Source: Bigelowiella natans CCMP2755 (Eukaryota > Cercozoa > Chlorarachniophyceae). Taken from it: a stretch of DNA of 64,000 nt. A program made the position numbers and the translations under genes. The notes below the pieces were generated by a model. That model was given only the letters and a program-made list of their open reading frames with translations. It was not told the origin of the DNA and ran no database searches. The stretch spans positions 1-64,000 of the forward strand of contig ADNK01000532.1 of assembly GCA_000320545.1 (NCBI GenBank). The letters are read 5' to 3'. Below are positions 27,001 to 38,839 of the stretch, one piece after another (the first letter of the stretch is position 1; every line of letters begins with the position of its first letter).

Positions 27001-28181
27001 TCTTATTCTCCTCCAGCCCCTTCATATCGGGCACCATGGCCACAAACGTCTTGGTGGTGCGGTACGAGGAGTCGCTGAGGAAGGGCGTGGGCTTGTTCAC
27101 GCTAAAGACGCTTCGATTCTGCTTCTGGACGATGGACTCCTCGAAGAACAGCACGTCGGCATCGTCCGAAGTCGTGTAGATGCGGTGCTCGGCGAACGAC
27201 TACAGGGTGTATTGCGTATGGGGAGAGAGAGAGAGAGAGAAAAAGAGAGAGAGAAAGAGAAGGAGAATGCCAATTCGAGGGAATGATGAGCATGAGCGAA
27301 GGAGATAGATAGCCACGATGAAGACGCGCAACACAATCATGCATATACTAATAAAGAGTCGCAAGTTGCGATTGAGAGCACTTGCCGCCAACCAGGGAAA
27401 CCTTCTTCCCATTTAAGCCCCTCCCTCCCCCCCCCTCCCCCCGCAGCCATGCAAGTAGTATCGCTGCCCTACTACCTGGAACGCCTGCGACTCTAGCAGC
27501 ATCTTGAGGAATAGGTGGGAAGCTGAAGGCTGGGTTTGTAAGAAGTCCTTCGTTCGAAAACACGCATCGGGGCAGGGGTCATTCTCGGTGGGTAATATCA
27601 GAAACTCCGCATACCTGAACGCAGGTTGATTTGCCGCCACACAGTCAGTCACAGTTGCAACGGCAGGAGGGAGAGGAGGAGGAGGAGAGGGCGGAGAGGG
27701 GGCGGGGGGGACACTGTACTACCGCGGTCATGGGCACAGCGTATATCGTCAGTTTTATGACATTATGTGTATTGACAACTTGCGTGCAGGAAGTGGCGAC
27801 CGATCTAACGACTATTCTATTATTAATACTATTGCTACTACTACTTCTACCCTTTGAACAGGGAGACAAACACCCTGAAGAACGCCTCCTGAACGCTGCG
27901 GACTCCTTCGAAGTTGATGACGGGAAGACTCTGTGTAGGAGGAGGAGGAGGAGGAGGAGGAGGAGAATAGTAAAAATTGAGCATGAATCAAGCATAGTCG
28001 CCGAAAGGCTACAGGCAACAAGGAGCCCAGTGGGGGGAAAGCACACTAACGAGCAATTGACCGAATCTTCATCGACTTCGTCTGGAGAAGGGGCCAACTG
28101 GAACGCGCTATCGCGCATGCGACGCACCTGCGGGGGAGGTGGGGGGGGGGGAGGAAGGAGAAGGAGAAGAAAAGAGGAGAG

Positions 28182-28227
<46 letters not shown>

Positions 28228-28627
28228 AGTTTATGCTATGTTGATGCTTGATTCAAGCGCTCTATTGATTGCTTTCAGTAGCATGCAGCCCCTGACCTTC
28301 TTATCGTAGACGGATCTCGACTTGGGCATGATGACTCGGGTGATGGGCATCAGCGCCCGGCGGAGCTTCCGGACCTCCCTCTGCGGGATGGGGGGGGGGG
28401 GGTTCGTGCAGTGCGTGGTGCTCGAGTCGAGGTCCACCACCAGCATGCGCCCCCCCAGGTTATCGAGCGGTTCCTTGAGGAAGGAGGGGTGCGTGCCGAT
28501 TAGGAACGGCATTGGCGCGTTGATGAAGCGCCGCAGTGTTCGCGGCAGCAGGGGAATGTAGACGTTTGACCATTGGAAGGGGTACCTGTGGCGATGATGA
28601 GTCAATCAGCAGGCAGAAATGAATAAA

Positions 28628-28658
<31 letters not shown>

Positions 28659-29007
28659 GGACGATGATTTGAGAAATCATGCATAGAACACAATATCAGG
28701 AAGAAGAGGAGGAGGAGGAGGAGGCGTGCTACGTGCACGCAGTAACACCCCCCAGCCCCCATAGTAGCAGATGATGGCGATGGTGATAAGGATGATCGAT
28801 GACGAGAGAGCGAGAGACGGGTGCTCCCTGATGCTCACGTAGCTGAAAAGCCCGTCTTTTTAACTACAGAATGTGTTGTTATTGCTGTTTTTTCTTCTTC
28901 GTGTGGTGCGGTTGCGGCTGCTGCTGACATGAGCTGGAGAATGGTCTCTGAGATCACGGTGAGTTGAGAGAGAGAAGTAGAGACGAGGAGCACCTGCAGG
29001 GATAATC

Positions 29008-29040
<33 letters not shown>

Positions 29041-29204
29041 GCGGCGAGAGAACGACGACACGGGAAAGAACATCGGTGACTAATCAGCTGCGACAGTGAA
29101 TTGCCAACAAACTCGGTGTGCCCTCGCGCGCTCTCAAAAGGGGTTGTCCAGGCCAGTGAAAAAGTAGACAAAGAAACACCACCGACACGAAAAAGTATAA
29201 ACGC

Positions 29205-29239
<35 letters not shown>

Positions 29240-29421
29240 CCTGTGTTTCTGTCAATAAGGCAGCTAAAACCATCTCAATTGCGTCGAGAGTCAAAGTCTC
29301 AAACAGGATCTGACCAATATCATAACCATCGTCATCATCATCATCATCCTCCTCCTCCTCATCACCACCACCATCCCCACATCGAGCAGGAACATTATAA
29401 AGAAAGAATGGTAAAAGATTC

Positions 29422-29467
<46 letters not shown>

Positions 29468-29537
29468 GTAATAATAATATGTGTGTTTGTATATAAATGT
29501 AATATGAGCATGTGCGTGCATGCATGCTTGCATGCGT

Positions 29538-29612
<75 letters not shown>

Positions 29613-29653
29613 AGAGAGAGAGAGAGAGAAATTTAACACATCATATGTGCTTC

Positions 29654-29708
<55 letters not shown>

Positions 29709-29864
29709 TGTGTGATTGCCTCCTCCTCCAGCAGCCCTTACCTTGACGGGGAAGGTTGTAAACTTGAGAGGGTCGTTCAAAGGTGCGCGACGTAGTAGGA
29801 CGGTCTTGAGCCCTACTGTATACTGCACCTCTGTGCCCCCCCTAGGTGGAAGGGGAACCTGATA

Positions 29865-29903
<39 letters not shown>

Positions 29904-31892
29904 CATATAAGTGCCACGGGTGCGGATGACGATGACGACGGTGATGATGGTGATGACGATGACGATGATAATGGGTGAGGGTGCTAGATTGACGATCTAT
30001 GTAGTAACTGCTGCTGCTGTCCCTGCTGTCGCCCCTTCTTCCCTACGTACGCACGCACCTCAAAGATGAAGTTGGAGATTATGCGTTCTATCGGAATGTC
30101 CGAGGGAGATAAAGAGATGCGGTACAGCTCCTTCATTACCTACCAAGAGGAGGGGGCAGGGAGGAGGGGGGAGGGGGGAGGGGGGAGCGAGGGATCATTT
30201 TGGCCCCAAGTTTTTTGTTGTTGTCGGGGAAGGGCGCATGATATCTCTCGCGATTGGAATGGCAAGCAACCCGGTGGGATCATTCACATGGATAACAGTG
30301 CATTCGCCCTTCTTTTTATAAAGAAAATTGGCGTCATGTTGCGAATACAGTTATCATCATCATCATCATCATCATCATCGTCGTCTTTGTCGTCTCTTTT
30401 GCGAGGTGTTTGGCGCTGATCGTACCTCCAGGAACTGAGGGAAGAATGGATACGAGGAAACTAGACACAGGCCCTTCGGCTCAAACAACGCCTTGGCCTC
30501 TTTGGAGAGAAGCCGTGATATACCAACCTCGGCCTGAATACGACGAGGATGATGATGATGATGATGATGATGATGGTGGTGATGGTGATGGTGATGATGA
30601 TGATGACGACAATTGAATCCTGTCTTTGCATCGCCTATGCTCCTCGCACACGTACCTGGCACATGTCAATTTCCGGGGCTGCGATGTTGTGGTCGCTGCT
30701 ATTGACTCTGAAACTACCGCGTGTGCTCCGTGTGCTTCCTGTCCCATCGTCCTCATCATCGTCGTCACCGAAATCCTCTTTGAGAACAGAGATACGGAAA
30801 GTATGTGTTAGTAAGGACTACCCAGTCCGCCTAGTTGACCCTCCCCTTCTTAGTGATACTCATCGTTTCAAACAACTATTTTACCTGATCCTGGACTTCT
30901 CTCCCCTTTAGCCATGGCTGCTGACTTGGTGCGTTGGTACTTTGCTTTCTCTTCCAAATATTTATTCAAACCTGCCCGAGTTGTGGCTCTTACCGGCTCC
31001 GTAAATCGGAGCACGCATCCATACCTATGATATATGTAATGCTCTGTCTCTGCGCGTCTATCGGTGCTGTCGTTGGCGCGTGCGTGTTTGTGTGTGCTTT
31101 CATCTCTGGCAAGAGACGGTGCACATCGTGAGAGCAAATAGTCGTTGTTGGATCAAGAGAGGATACTTACAGCTTTGTCCCGTTTGCAATAGTCGAGACG
31201 AAATAGTGGCAAGTCGGAAGTTCAGCCCGTTCCTGTGATGGACGACGAGAAGAGAGGAAAAGGGGTTGAGAGCAACCAAGGTGAAGAGGAAAGAAATAGA
31301 GGGAGGGAGGTGAGGTGTATTACATCTTATAGGTTCATACCGCAGAGGTTTATTCTCATTGTCACTCACCGTAAGTCTTATTCCGTTTGGAAAACAGAAC
31401 ATCTCTATCCCTGGGGGGAGAGCCTGGTCCTGACAACATCACAGAAACGACGACGACGCAAGCAAGACGCCGATGATTCAATCTCGCGTTCATAAAAAAG
31501 ATGTGAAGGAAATACGGAACGACGTGTAAACTGTCATCATCATCATTTCCACCACCATCACCATGCGAACCTTGTGATCTTGCCTGGGGAATCTGTCCAT
31601 CACTTCGGGTTTGAAGTATGTACCAGTCACCCCTGCCATTCTTCGCCGCTAAATAAAAGTAATCTTAGTACTAGTCACAGGGAGACGAAATACAACAAGA
31701 TATTTTGGCTCGCCCAGGTGAGTAGGTTGCTATGTTCTCGTGCGTGTGGATGCGCAAAACAAATTCCGGGGAAAAGTATTTATCTGATCTTAATACCTCA
31801 TAGAGTGGTTTGAACTTCTGGGTCGGAAGACCGACTATCAGGAAGTAGTCAGCCACCCGATTTGGGCCAGCGGCTACTGTCTGTGCCGACAT
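24079..31892 (-). CDS. DENN-domain Rab guanine-nucleotide exchange factor, DENND4-like
   Basis: Exon 1 (31892-31797) encodes MSAQTVAAGPNRVADYFLIV. Further exons give the uDENN core: 31648-31571 with FKPEVMDRFPRQDHK, ~31434-31374 with LPPGIEMFCFPNGIRLT, ~31230 with RAELPTCHYFV, and ~31026 with YGCVLRFTEPV. The cDENN/dDENN core follows: ~30540 FEPKGLCLVSSYPFFPQF, ~30142 ISLSPSDIPIERIISNF, ~29320 ILFETLTLDAIEMVLAALL, ~28587 YPFQWSNVYIPLLP. The last exon, open from about 26801 to 24079, encodes a PPR-like pair (AFFVLELMRDRSISIDE), long Ser/Gly/Lys low-complexity tracts, a zinc ribbon (CPECGTAMADVDIRAGW ... CPNC) and YLSPLVLKKEM. That order matches the DENND4 C-terminus, and DENND4 proteins activate Rab10-type GTPases in membrane traffic. 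No MABP domain is seen at the N-terminus. Exons between 29.2 and 28.6 kb and near 27 kb are only partly resolved. Confidence 0.88.
28190..28222. repeat. TA dinucleotide microsatellite in a DENN intron
   Basis: One of five (TA)n tracts in introns of this gene; others lie at about 28632-28658, 29208-29237, 29424-29464 and 29866-29900. Confidence 0.9.
29536..29705. repeat. Compound GT/GA/GCT/GT microsatellite in a DENN intron
   Basis: GT run, GA run, then GCT and a second GT run, upstream (in gene sense) of the ILFETLTLDAIE exon. It gives artefactual THTH/SLSL translations. Confidence 0.9.
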
Positions 31893-32389
31893 GATGCTGC
31901 TGCGTTGTTCTAAATCAGCCCTACCAAGAAATGTTCACCGCATCATCACAACAAACCATTCAGCTTTGATGACCAACACAATAGAGCCAATTGCATACAC
32001 ACCCCTAATCTAAGGAATAGTTAAACTTAATTAAGCATCTTAACTGGAAAGATAGAAGAAAAAAAAAGAAAGAAACTGGCCCATTACGGCGCTGCCCTTC
32101 CGCGGTCGGGGTGTTCGTGATGTCATTCAAGGGGGGGGAAATCAACCTGTGTCATTATGTAGCTTTTTCAACCCGTTATGCGCTTTCGTCCACGTTCCTC
32201 TTCCAAATGCCGCTCCCCGCTTTCGGAAATGGATCTGCGGGGTGGCAATGTTGCTCCTCCCTTGTTCCTTCTCAAGGACGTGAGGAGCGAAGGTGGGGAC
32301 GTATAGAATGAGCTCTAAGCAACCTTCATGGCCAAAGGGCCATATTTCATGTCGTTCAAAGGAAACCCTTGCCATTCCCTCTTAGAGTC
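31893..32389. promoter_or_regulatory. Divergent intergenic region
   Basis: Lies between the DENN start (-) and the next plus-strand gene, so it should contain both 5' regions. A minus-strand ORF at 32142-32375 looks random. Confidence 0.4.
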
Positions 32390-33785
32390 ATGTCGATCAT
32401 CAAGTCGCACCAATTTGACAACCGTGTCGTTCCCTGTTATCCAGCACATATCTATCTCATGGCGCAGCAGCTACCGCGAGAACTGTTTCCATTTTCGCTC
32501 TGCGACAAAGCGAGGTGAGAGGAAGTCGGAGATTTCCAGAGACTCTCAGAGTGTGTTCTCGCCAACGGGATCCCGGTGCTCTTGACCTCAAAACTCCTCT
32601 CACATCTACATTTTAGAGGGCTATGTTATTCAAGACGTCGTTGAACTTCCCTACTTCTGTGTTCTAATTCTAGTGCACAAGCTATTTCCCACCATAAAGC
32701 TCTTCCAGGTGAATCAAGGTGATATTACCCCAATCCATCAAATTTGCTTCTTTCCGACGCCACAGTTTTCTGGGATTGGTACGCATCCGGTCTTAATACT
32801 ACCTCTCGAACACAAAACTAGAGGACTCTCAGAGCACAGTGCCATGGGGGTCGGCACCTGCGTAACACGGGCTGACACCGAAACTACGAGTCCACGAGTA
32901 GAAGAGAGGTATTTGGAAATGGATCCGATAATCATACACCTGAAGTTCGCTTGTGCTCATTTTCTTCAGAGATACTTCCTTCATCAGCGACCTGAATCCT
33001 AAAGAAAACGAGGTTCTACTATTGATTTTTTTCAAATGTTCTTCGGTTATGAATGGTTCTTCCTCTCCTGTGATTATTTAAGGTATCACTTTTCTCACAT
33101 ATCATGATCCTTTTAGGCTGACGAAATTAAGAAGACCGATAGAGATAATTTCATGTTTCTCTATCCAAAGTGCTGTACTCATTCACGGAAAGTTGTAAGC
33201 CCGCCTCCTATGGGCTACCACGACACTAATCTTGAAAATACGTTACAAATACCCGTTCCGGGGCACAGGCCGAACCAGCTCGATACTAGTAATGCAAGCC
33301 TTCAAACATTCGTTGCTGCCATGGAAGACGATGGCTTTACGGATGTTGAAGATGATGTGGCTGAAGAAACAGCAGCAAATAAGCAAGACATAGTGGATGG
33401 TTTGGGAAATTTGACTTCCCTTCTGCGAAACGGGGGAGATGGTCCTTCGCACAGTGGATGGATTCCTCGGCGGCCACAGCCTCGTTCAAGAGATGTTTCT
33501 ATTCTCTCCGGGAGTTACGGAGGTTCAGAATATTCAGACGATGATGCGACTCCCAGTGGACCTGTTCTGAAGTCCTCGCTGGTTAAAGCTGTAGCAGGGT
33601 CTCCGATGTGCACTCCAAAATCACGGCCCTCAAGTAATTCTCCTGTTGCAAGACGAAACTTGGATAGGGAAGCCAAACGGTTTTCGACCGTGGCAGGATC
33701 CTACAATGACAACACAATGACTTCGAAACAATCTGATACTCCGTCGTTGCCAGCTGGGTCAGTCATTACTGCATCCAACCAGTGA
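32390..33785 (+). CDS. Unrecognised protein with Ser/Pro-rich C-terminus
   Basis: Model: 32390-32514 (MSIIKSHQFDNRVVPCYPAH onward), a small exon near 32552-32574, about 32617-32708 (GYVIQDVVELPYFCVLILV), and 33117-33785 (ADEIKKTDRDNFMFLYPKCC onward to TGA). The phases join if the small exon is real. The N-terminal ~120 residues look globular, with a hydrophobic stretch that is short for a membrane span. The remaining ~200 residues are acidic then Ser/Thr/Pro-rich, with many possible phosphosites. I know no family for it. An alternative exon near 32908-33000 (YLEMDPIIIHLKF) was left out because the shorter join keeps frame. Cellular role unknown. Confidence 0.5.
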
Positions 33786-34655
33786 CAGTAAAATGAATCC
33801 AGTTCTATAAATGCACAAACTAGCTAATCAAGCATAGTGGATAACGTATGATTTCACAAGAATTTTCCCTGGTGCTCATAGGAGCACTTTTGCATTACAT
33901 CTCGACGGTAAAACGAGAGATGCGCACTTAGTTTTTATTAATGCTATTAAGACTGCCATACCATATCTATGGCCACAAACGATGTTTAATTCTTCTTTAC
34001 GATCAAGGCTAGGGCGCACGCAGCATATGTGATGAACGGATGCCGAATTGTGCGTGGTTAGTCGATTAGTTAGCAGCATGCTGTGAGACAGATAGCAACA
34101 TGCTTCTAGACATGTACGTCCGCATACATGTTCGCTGTAAAATATCCCAGAAAAAACATGCCTTTGGAACTACCTCGGGTTCTCTACTGTTTAGTTCTAG
34201 CTAACGCTATGGCTAGACCTGCTCCTGCTAGCCTGGCGGATCTATAAGATGGATGCTATGAACAAATTATTACATTTTTTCAACAGTCGTCCCAATGTAG
34301 CTGTGCAGACATGATGCACATCACGAGGCAACGCCATGCTAGCGCATGCATGTGACTAGATTAGCAGAGATCTAGATAATGTGCGTCAGGTCTTAGAACT
34401 ACACATGATGCACATCAACATCGTGTCTAGCTAACTAGCTAGCGACACGACCTCCATTTTGCAGCGCTTTCTAGCTTGCGCAGAAATTGTTATTAGCGTC
34501 ATGTCATACAGATGGAGAGACTGTTCTAGAAACGGGCCTTGCACTGGTGCAGCAAATCAGCAAAATGTCTAGTAAATGTTTATGTAAAGCATTGATCGAT
34601 TTAAATATTGCACATTTTCCGATTTAGCGCAATAGCTTACATCATTGTGTTTCTT
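33786..34655. other. Intergenic island with a solo repeat end
   Basis: Between two convergent genes. Contains a solo copy of the dispersed repeat end at about 34251-34312 and GCTAGC/TGCATG-rich sequence. No exon recognised. Confidence 0.55.
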
Positions 34656-36326
34656 TTACAGGACGAGGACACGAAGTTCGCCTTTCATAGTCACCACAGC
34701 TCCTCCTTTCAGCTCGACTCGGTCCTCATTCTATTAAAGCATCCAATCCAACATTCTACTCATACTTTGCGAAATCATATTTTTTTATCAGAGGTGTGAA
34801 AGAGTCTTGGCAATCTACCAGAATGTTCACTCTCACTGTACCGCCCCTTTTGGAGGCCTGGAACCCAGTCAAGTTTCCTAACGTTTTTACAACAAAGTTT
34901 TTCCATTCATCAACCTGTCTTTAGTTTCATGGAGCGTTATTTGTCCTCCCAAATTAAGTACGTTTGTTGCCAAGCTGGCTGCCCCAATACGGTCCTAAGG
35001 CACAATGGGCCGATCCTGTCACTGGATCTTCTGGAATTCCTAAGACAGATCGGTGATTGGGCAAAGATTTAGACTAGTAGGTTGTTTAACTTCATCAAGA
35101 AACATCGTGGGCAGATACCAAGCTGTGGCGCAAAAAACCTTGCCACCTGTATATATGTTACACCATACATTATAAGCTGGTAGCTCACATACGGCTGCAA
35201 TACGGAGCTGGGTGAAATTGGTTTGTGTGTGATCAGTAGGATACGTAGTCATTTGGAGAGGAGGCACGCGCGGTTATAGTGGTTCCCCTTCCTGTTTATC
35301 ATAGTCACAATTTTCCACCAAAGAGAATTGGACAAAAGTGAAAGGGATTCACACAATAGGCAGTTCTTTCACATTCTACTCGCATCTCAGATCAATTATG
35401 GAATACTCACGTCCAATGGCGGCGATTTTATCGAACATGGGCTGAAACTCTCGCACCTCCTTCTCTAAAATTGCATAACATTTACCGATTATCGAGATAG
35501 GGGAAGAGATGTGTAGATGGCAGATTTGAGACCTGATTCCAACTCGATGAAGTAGTCAAATTTTGTTCTCCCGACAAATTTCACGCCAACATCCTGCAGC
35601 ACAATCGGGAAAGAAAAGATACGCCTTTGATGCGCGTGGAAGATTAAAGATAAATAATTGATGTACCCCTAAACTTGATAGCACTCTTTCAATTTCGGAC
35701 TTATCTGTCAGCATCTCTACTGGCTGCGCGTGTAAGTATTACGAATTAGAACATACGAAAGAGGGCTCCCATCAAACCAAGCTTAAATTTAGCGAGAAAA
35801 CACATCATTTTTGGCCAAATGTTATCGTCTTTATCCACCATCCAATCATCGCCATCACCATCACCATCACCATCAACACTTACCTCAGAGGGAAATTCCA
35901 AGGTGAATAGGTCGTTTGACTTCTCTCCGGTGTCATCGCTGCAATGCATATTTCAGAATATCTTAAGTACGCGTACGGTTTCATTCTCGTTGCTGGTTGG
36001 CTACTGTATGCACGGTTGGTATGGTCATCTGTTTGCCATAGGGTGTGTTGTCTGTCAACCTTGCTGTGAGAATTCCAGAACGAGTTTGAAATTCAATCTT
36101 CTTCTCCTTACTGGCGAATCGCTCCTGAAACAACACCTGCCGAGCAGAGTAACTTTGGATCAGGACGGGCAGCATGTGAAGACACTCTCTTTTTTTTCCA
36201 CCTTTGCCGATGCCAAAGTAGCATGACCGCATAAGTCGACCTGGTGTTAGTTCCGAGATTACGAGAGGGAGGAGAAGACAAAGGAGAAAAGATAGATAGA
36301 TAAGTAGAGGAATGTATATACGTTTT

Positions 36327-36374
<48 letters not shown>

Positions 36375-36840
36375 TTTATGTATGCACCCACCTCGGCTAC
36401 TGGTGTGAACCATCGAAGTGAGAATTTGGAATCGTCATGTGTCAGCGGCGCAACAAAGGCAGTTTCAGCCTAGTTGCAAAAAGACAACGAATGAAAGTAG
36501 AAGATGTGAGAAATCACGTATAGGCTGACCTGGTTCATCTCCATCGCTACATTTTGCATCCAACGGGAGGACGCCTTTGTTCAACAACACAGCGATGATC
36601 AGTCATCAAAACAATCAGGTGTTAAGACTTTTTGCTGGAATTTTATACCGTAACATCGTCTGGAAGAAGACACACTGCTGCGGGATTGCCGTGAAAAGGT
36701 CCTTCCGTGAACGCATCCACAAGATAAATTGGTACGTGGTCGTGTCGTGGCCATTCGCACAGACTCGACAGCCAGCGCCTGCATCTACCAATCCGGCCTC
36801 CGCCCCAAGTTCCTCGAATTACGCGGCTTGAAAACAGCAT
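34656..36840 (-). CDS. PBLD: PhzF-family isomerase/epimerase (phenazine biosynthesis-like)
   Basis: About ten exons. The first (from 36840) carries PIYLVDAFTEGPFHGNPAA, the family's N-terminal signature, and ends LLPDDVT. Next come ~36575 (WMQNVAMEMNQ), ~36468-36395 (AETAFVAPLTHDDSKFSLRW; the Glu of AETAFV is the catalytic acid by family knowledge), ~36239 (VDLCGHATLASAK), ~36152 (VLFQERFASKEKKIEFQTRS), ~35940, ~35725 and ~35595 (DVGVKFVGRTKFDYFIELES), ~35465, and ~35025 (IPEDPVTGSAHCALGPYW). Two C-terminal exons follow: LTGFQASKRGGTVRVNIL near 34860 and DRVELKGGAVVTMKGEL, ending in TAA at 34656-34658. Both duplicated lobes are complete, so it is probably an active enzyme. Eukaryotic members are cytosolic and their substrate is generally unknown. 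The ~35-residue Arg-rich N-extension before PIYLVDAF could be a targeting peptide. Confidence 0.92.
36330..36371. repeat. AT dinucleotide microsatellite in a PhzF intron
   Basis: About 20 AT units immediately downstream (gene sense) of the donor after the SLRWFTPVAE exon. Confidence 0.93.
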
Positions 36841-37293
36841 CCAGTAACGCTATGATCGTACAATTATATATTCTGAAATTATTCAACGGCGCTGGTTGGG
36901 GGACGGGCGGTAAAGGGGTTAGGGCGAGAAGAAGGGCACCACCTCGGTACAGCTGCAGACTGTATCTTGTTTCGCAAGTTCGAGTTTCCGAGAACGTCCA
37001 TTCGGAAGGAAAAGAAGAGAACTATCCGAGGGGAAAACGATGATGCGACAACCACCAATATGTGTTGCCAACGATAATTCCCACGCCATTCGAAGAAGAG
37101 CGAAGTTCTGCTTTTCCCGCATTCGCTGCTGCATCCTTCTTGCTTTCCTGCCGCCGCTTCTCATGTTTGACAGCAGGTAGAATTACGGAAGAAAATCGCC
37201 TCAAATTGGCCTAAACGACACGCGTATAAGCGTGTCTTTGTGATGAAAACGCCTACAGGCTTTCGGAGCTTTGTAAAGGTCAAGCGGTCCTCG
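36841..37293. promoter_or_regulatory. Divergent intergenic region of PhzF and the secreted orphan
   Basis: Both genes start on its flanks. A minus-strand ORF at 37164-36919 is rich in Arg and could be an unplaced upstream exon of PhzF, but no splice join was found. Confidence 0.35.
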
Positions 37294-37883
37294 ATGGCTC
37301 CGCCACAGTACTCCGGATTTGTGGCTTCTTCGGCACTGCCACTCCTTTTGCTCCTTTGCGTTGAGCCGACCAACGCGCGGAGAGGATTATTGCCGTATGG
37401 TTCCTTCACGAAGGTGGGGGTATTTTGCTTCGTGGAGAGTTTGTGGGAGCACGAGCTAGGATGTAGGGTACCACTAGGTGTCATAAGAATTTCTGATGCG
37501 ATGCACCTTAACCTCGTTATTTCACCAGAAATTTTGCTATGTTTTGCTCTATGATTTAATTTAAAAAAATATGGTTGGTTGCATTGCAGATCCTAGCTCG
37601 CACTGGAACACACGTGACCACAGCCCCTTTGAGACGATTCTTCATCAACGCTAAAACTTTCTCCAACGACTGCTATGAAGGTAATGGTTTCTCATCTCCA
37701 AATATCCGAGAAAATTCACCTTAAATGATATTCTGATGTGCTGCAGGGCGTCGCGATGAGTTGCCAAGAACTTCTACCGCAGCCTCAGTTGTCGTAAATG
37801 ATGATTCTATCATCTCCTCTATGCCGACAATGAAACGAGGTCTTCGTAGTTCGAAGAGGAATTGAGAGGGAGAGTGAGTCTGT

Positions 37884-37969
<86 letters not shown>

Positions 37970-38839
37970 ATTTAATATATGGCGAATGAGATACTCTGAT
38001 ACTATCTCATTACAGGCATGGAAATCCAAGTCGGAGAAACCGCAGTCACAATCCCATTCAGCAAGACCGCTGGAATGCGTATAGTAGGTAATAAACAGAA
38101 GTGATTTTCTCTTACCTATACACATGACCTCCTTTATTGTATCATTATTATTATCATCGCCTAATCATCATCATCATCATCATTATCATTATCTTTTTTG
38201 CGACTACCAGCTAAACTGGAGGAAGTGTATAGGCTCTTCGAAGACTTAGAAATCGAACGGCTGGAGGATAGCGACAGTGGATTCACGTGAGCACATAGCT
38301 ACTCCTAGAAAATATCACGATATCGCCTTGCCTAATACACAATATTCACGCCTACATGCTCCTGAGTGACCCCATATCTCTCAATCAGGGTTGAGAGTTT
38401 TATCCCTATTATGGCGATCCGAGAAGAAGTGGTAAAACGGCAAAACGGCAACAAGTCGTACATTTGCACACGTGTAATAAACTCTGACCTTGCACGTTCG
38501 CATATCTTTCTGACGTTATCACACTGGTTCTTGTTGGTTGTATTACCCACTAGGATTCTGGAAAGTACGGAACAGTCGAGCTTGAAATCACGTGCAACCC
38601 GAATCAGAAATCCTCTCCTGTCAATGCTAAGGTTCCTTTAATTCAGCACGCAAATGTTATCGTAGCATCTGGTATCAAGCCAGCTTTCCTTTCCCTGAAT
38701 ATTGTCCTCCTTGATCTGATATTCCCTCTCACAGGCGATGGTGAATGTACGGTATGGAGGCATGGTGCTCTCTGGCGAAACAAGTCTAGAGAACATTCGA
38801 GCTGACATATCAGCATACACCAACGACGCTGTCTTTTAA
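37294..38839 (+). CDS. Orphan protein with N-terminal signal peptide
   Basis: Eight exons with fully consistent phases: 37294-37413, 37590-37680, 37747-37839, 38016-38087, 38211-38286, 38389-38473, 38554-38631, 38735-38839. The first Met is followed by a hydrophobic core (SSALPLLLLLCVEPTNA) typical of a signal peptide, then RRGLLPYGSF, which could be either a mature N-terminus or the start of a plastid transit peptide. The mature part (~170 residues) has no further membrane span and no recognised domain; it ends GGMVLSGETSLENIRADISA. An in-frame upstream Met (37243) would bury the signal core, so the later Met was chosen. Secretory-pathway or plastid location is inferred. Confidence 0.6.
37880..37967. 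repeat. GA dinucleotide microsatellite
   Basis: Two long (GA)n blocks in the intron between 37839 and 38016. Confidence 0.95.

Noticed and set aside
29208-29828. 206-residue minus-strand ORF with His/Thr and Ile/Tyr runs
   Set aside because: Mostly microsatellite translation; only short parts (near 29320-29240 and 29828-29743) are real DENN exons.
34608-34799. Plus-strand ORF DEDTKFAFHSHHSS
   Set aside because: Antisense to the last PhzF exons (DRVELKGGAVVTMKG).
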